DNA of 14,336 nt from JBBKWQ01 sp037969115 (lineage in GTDB: Bacteria > Actinomycetota > Acidimicrobiia > Acidimicrobiales > Ilumatobacteraceae), in NCBI GenBank assembly GCA_037969115.1, contig JBBKWQ010000018.1, positions 1 to 14,336 of the forward strand, given 5' to 3'. A program made the position numbers and the translations under genes. Positions 13,504 through 14,336 of this stretch are shown here, piece after piece. How positions within the stretch are numbered: the first letter of the stretch is position 1; each line of letters opens with the position of its first letter. The notes below the pieces were generated by a model, which was given only the letters and a program-made list of their open reading frames with translations, was not told the origin of the DNA and made no database searches.

Positions 13504-14336
13504 GTGAGCGCCGACGGGACCGACGAAGCCGCACGTTCCGAACGCCGCGGTCGGCTCGTCGGCATCAAACTACGGACCCTGGTCGAGGAGCACACCGGCT
13601 GCGGTGACCTCGGAGACTGCGTTGTCTCGTTCGCGCCGGGCGCCGCGTTGATGGTGGGCAGCGATGCATGGGTGTACCTCGACGCTGATGCGTCGACACG
13701 CCTGGGCGCTGCGCTGGTCTGGGCGACGCGTGCGCACGCGGCGTCGCTGAATCTCGTCGTCGAGCGCGGCGACGGTGTGCTCGCGCGCCGCTCCGGCGAG
13801 TTCACGCTCCCAATTCACGTGTGGCGCGCTGTCGGGCGCAGTCTGATTGCTGCGGAGGCAGAGGTGCTCACGGCGCCCGCGCCGGTCCCTACGGAGCATC
13901 TCGAGTTGAGACCGCTCATCGTCGAGGGCGGCGCAGTTCCCGGTGTCGAGCACGGCGTGCTCTTCGGAGAAGTGCGCGGCCTCGAAGTGTGTCGTGTTGT
14001 CACCGACGCAGCCCTCGATACCGTCCGGCTCGAGGTGGGCGTGGGCACCCACGATCGCGAGGCCTTCCAGATCATGCACGGCGACGTGCCAGCGGTCGAA
14101 TCGCTCGCCCGCATCGTCGATGCGGTCGAGACTCACCGTGATGCCGGTGAACCGGCGCATCCACTCAACCGGCTGGCGAAGGAACGTTTTCTCCGCTGGC
14201 TCCTGATGAACGAGCCGCAACTCGTGGGTGCGTCGTCATTGGCGCCGTTTCCGCCGCCGGTGGCGAGGGCGAATCTGAAAGATGCCGTTCCGTGCGTGGC
14301 GACTGGTCCCGATGCCGACGGCGACGGGAATATCGT
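13504..14336 (+). CDS. Protein of unknown function (3' truncated by window edge)
   Basis: An open frame of at least 277 codons running off the window end. The protein is not recognised. It starts MSADGTDEAARSERRGR if GTG 13504 is used (GTG 13501 is one codon earlier). There is no signal peptide, membrane segment or Cys-pair motif in the visible part. Alternating hydrophobic stretches (residues ~40-175) suggest a beta-rich domain, including ALVWATRAHAASLNLVVE (71-88). A helical segment with AHPLNRLAKERFLRWLL (218-234) follows, then a Pro-rich linker (APFPPPVAR). Third-base G+C is high in this frame and the opposite-strand frame has no plausible protein character, so the gene is real. It is adjacent to the DUF1800-DUF1501 operon and on the same strand, but probably has its own promoter. 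Confidence 0.75.
   Translation, partial: MSADGTDEAARSERRGRLVGIKLRTLVEEHTGCGDLGDCVVSFAPGAALMVGSDAWVYLDADASTRLGAALVWATRAHAASLNLVVERGDGVLARRSGEFTLPIHVWRAVGRSLIAAEAEVLTAPAPVPTEHLELRPLIVEGGAVPGVEHGVLFGEVRGLEVCRVVTDAALDTVRLEVGVGTHDREAFQIMHGDVPAVESLARIVDAVETHRDAGEPAHPLNRLAKERFLRWLLMNEPQLVGASSLAPFPPPVARANLKDAVPCVATGPDADGDGNI

Noticed and set aside
13570..14220. A 216-codon minus-strand open frame near the window end.
   Set aside because: The plus-strand frame is open through the whole segment with high third-base G+C and sensible hydrophobic patterning, so the minus frame is the shadow.

Overview
The window is GC-rich, densely coding bacterial DNA. The backbone gene order argS-lysA-hom-thrC-rho-rpmE is the classic actinobacterial arrangement (Mycobacterium tuberculosis has argS-lysA-hom-thrC-thrB-rho-rpmE-prfA). 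Several traits point to a deep-branching, possibly aquatic actinobacterium of the Acidimicrobiia/Ilumatobacter type: a Rho with a long Asn/Arg/Asp-rich insert, a DUF1501 protein carrying LDTR...GYF repeats, several apparently leaderless starts, and intrinsic hairpins without U-tracts. That placement is inference from protein character and synteny, not a database match.

Layout: (1) 1-1748, the 3' end of argS overlapping lysA by 4 bp. (2) 1725-3376, a minus-strand pair: an enoyl-CoA hydratase/isomerase-family gene followed by a nitroreductase-fold gene that closely resembles iodotyrosine deiodinase. The latter runs convergently into the end of lysA. (3) 3443-4174, a PemK/MazF-like domain behind a basic disordered N-terminus, with no antitoxin gene beside it. 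(4) 4197-6984, hom and thrC with 1 bp between them. They are preceded by a promoter-like element and a 14-codon leader ORF whose stop overlaps the hom start, and followed by a hairpin. thrB is not present. (5) 6982-9384, rho with a ~215-nt structured leader, then rpmE and a 13-bp-stem terminator. (6) 9434-13463, a two-gene operon of a DUF1800 protein and a Tat-signal DUF1501 protein carrying three C-terminal ~118-residue repeats. (7) 13504 to the end, the start of a gene of unknown function.

Functional logic: lysA, hom and thrC make lysine and threonine from the aspartate pathway, argS charges tRNA-Arg, and rho and rpmE serve transcription termination and the ribosome. The DUF1800/DUF1501 pair is the least understood part. 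The most unusual signals are the DUF1501 repeat fusion, the leader ORF coupled to hom, the rho leader containing a copy of the rho start sequence inside a hairpin, and the deiodinase-like enzyme. No tRNA, rRNA, CRISPR array, transposase or integrase was seen.
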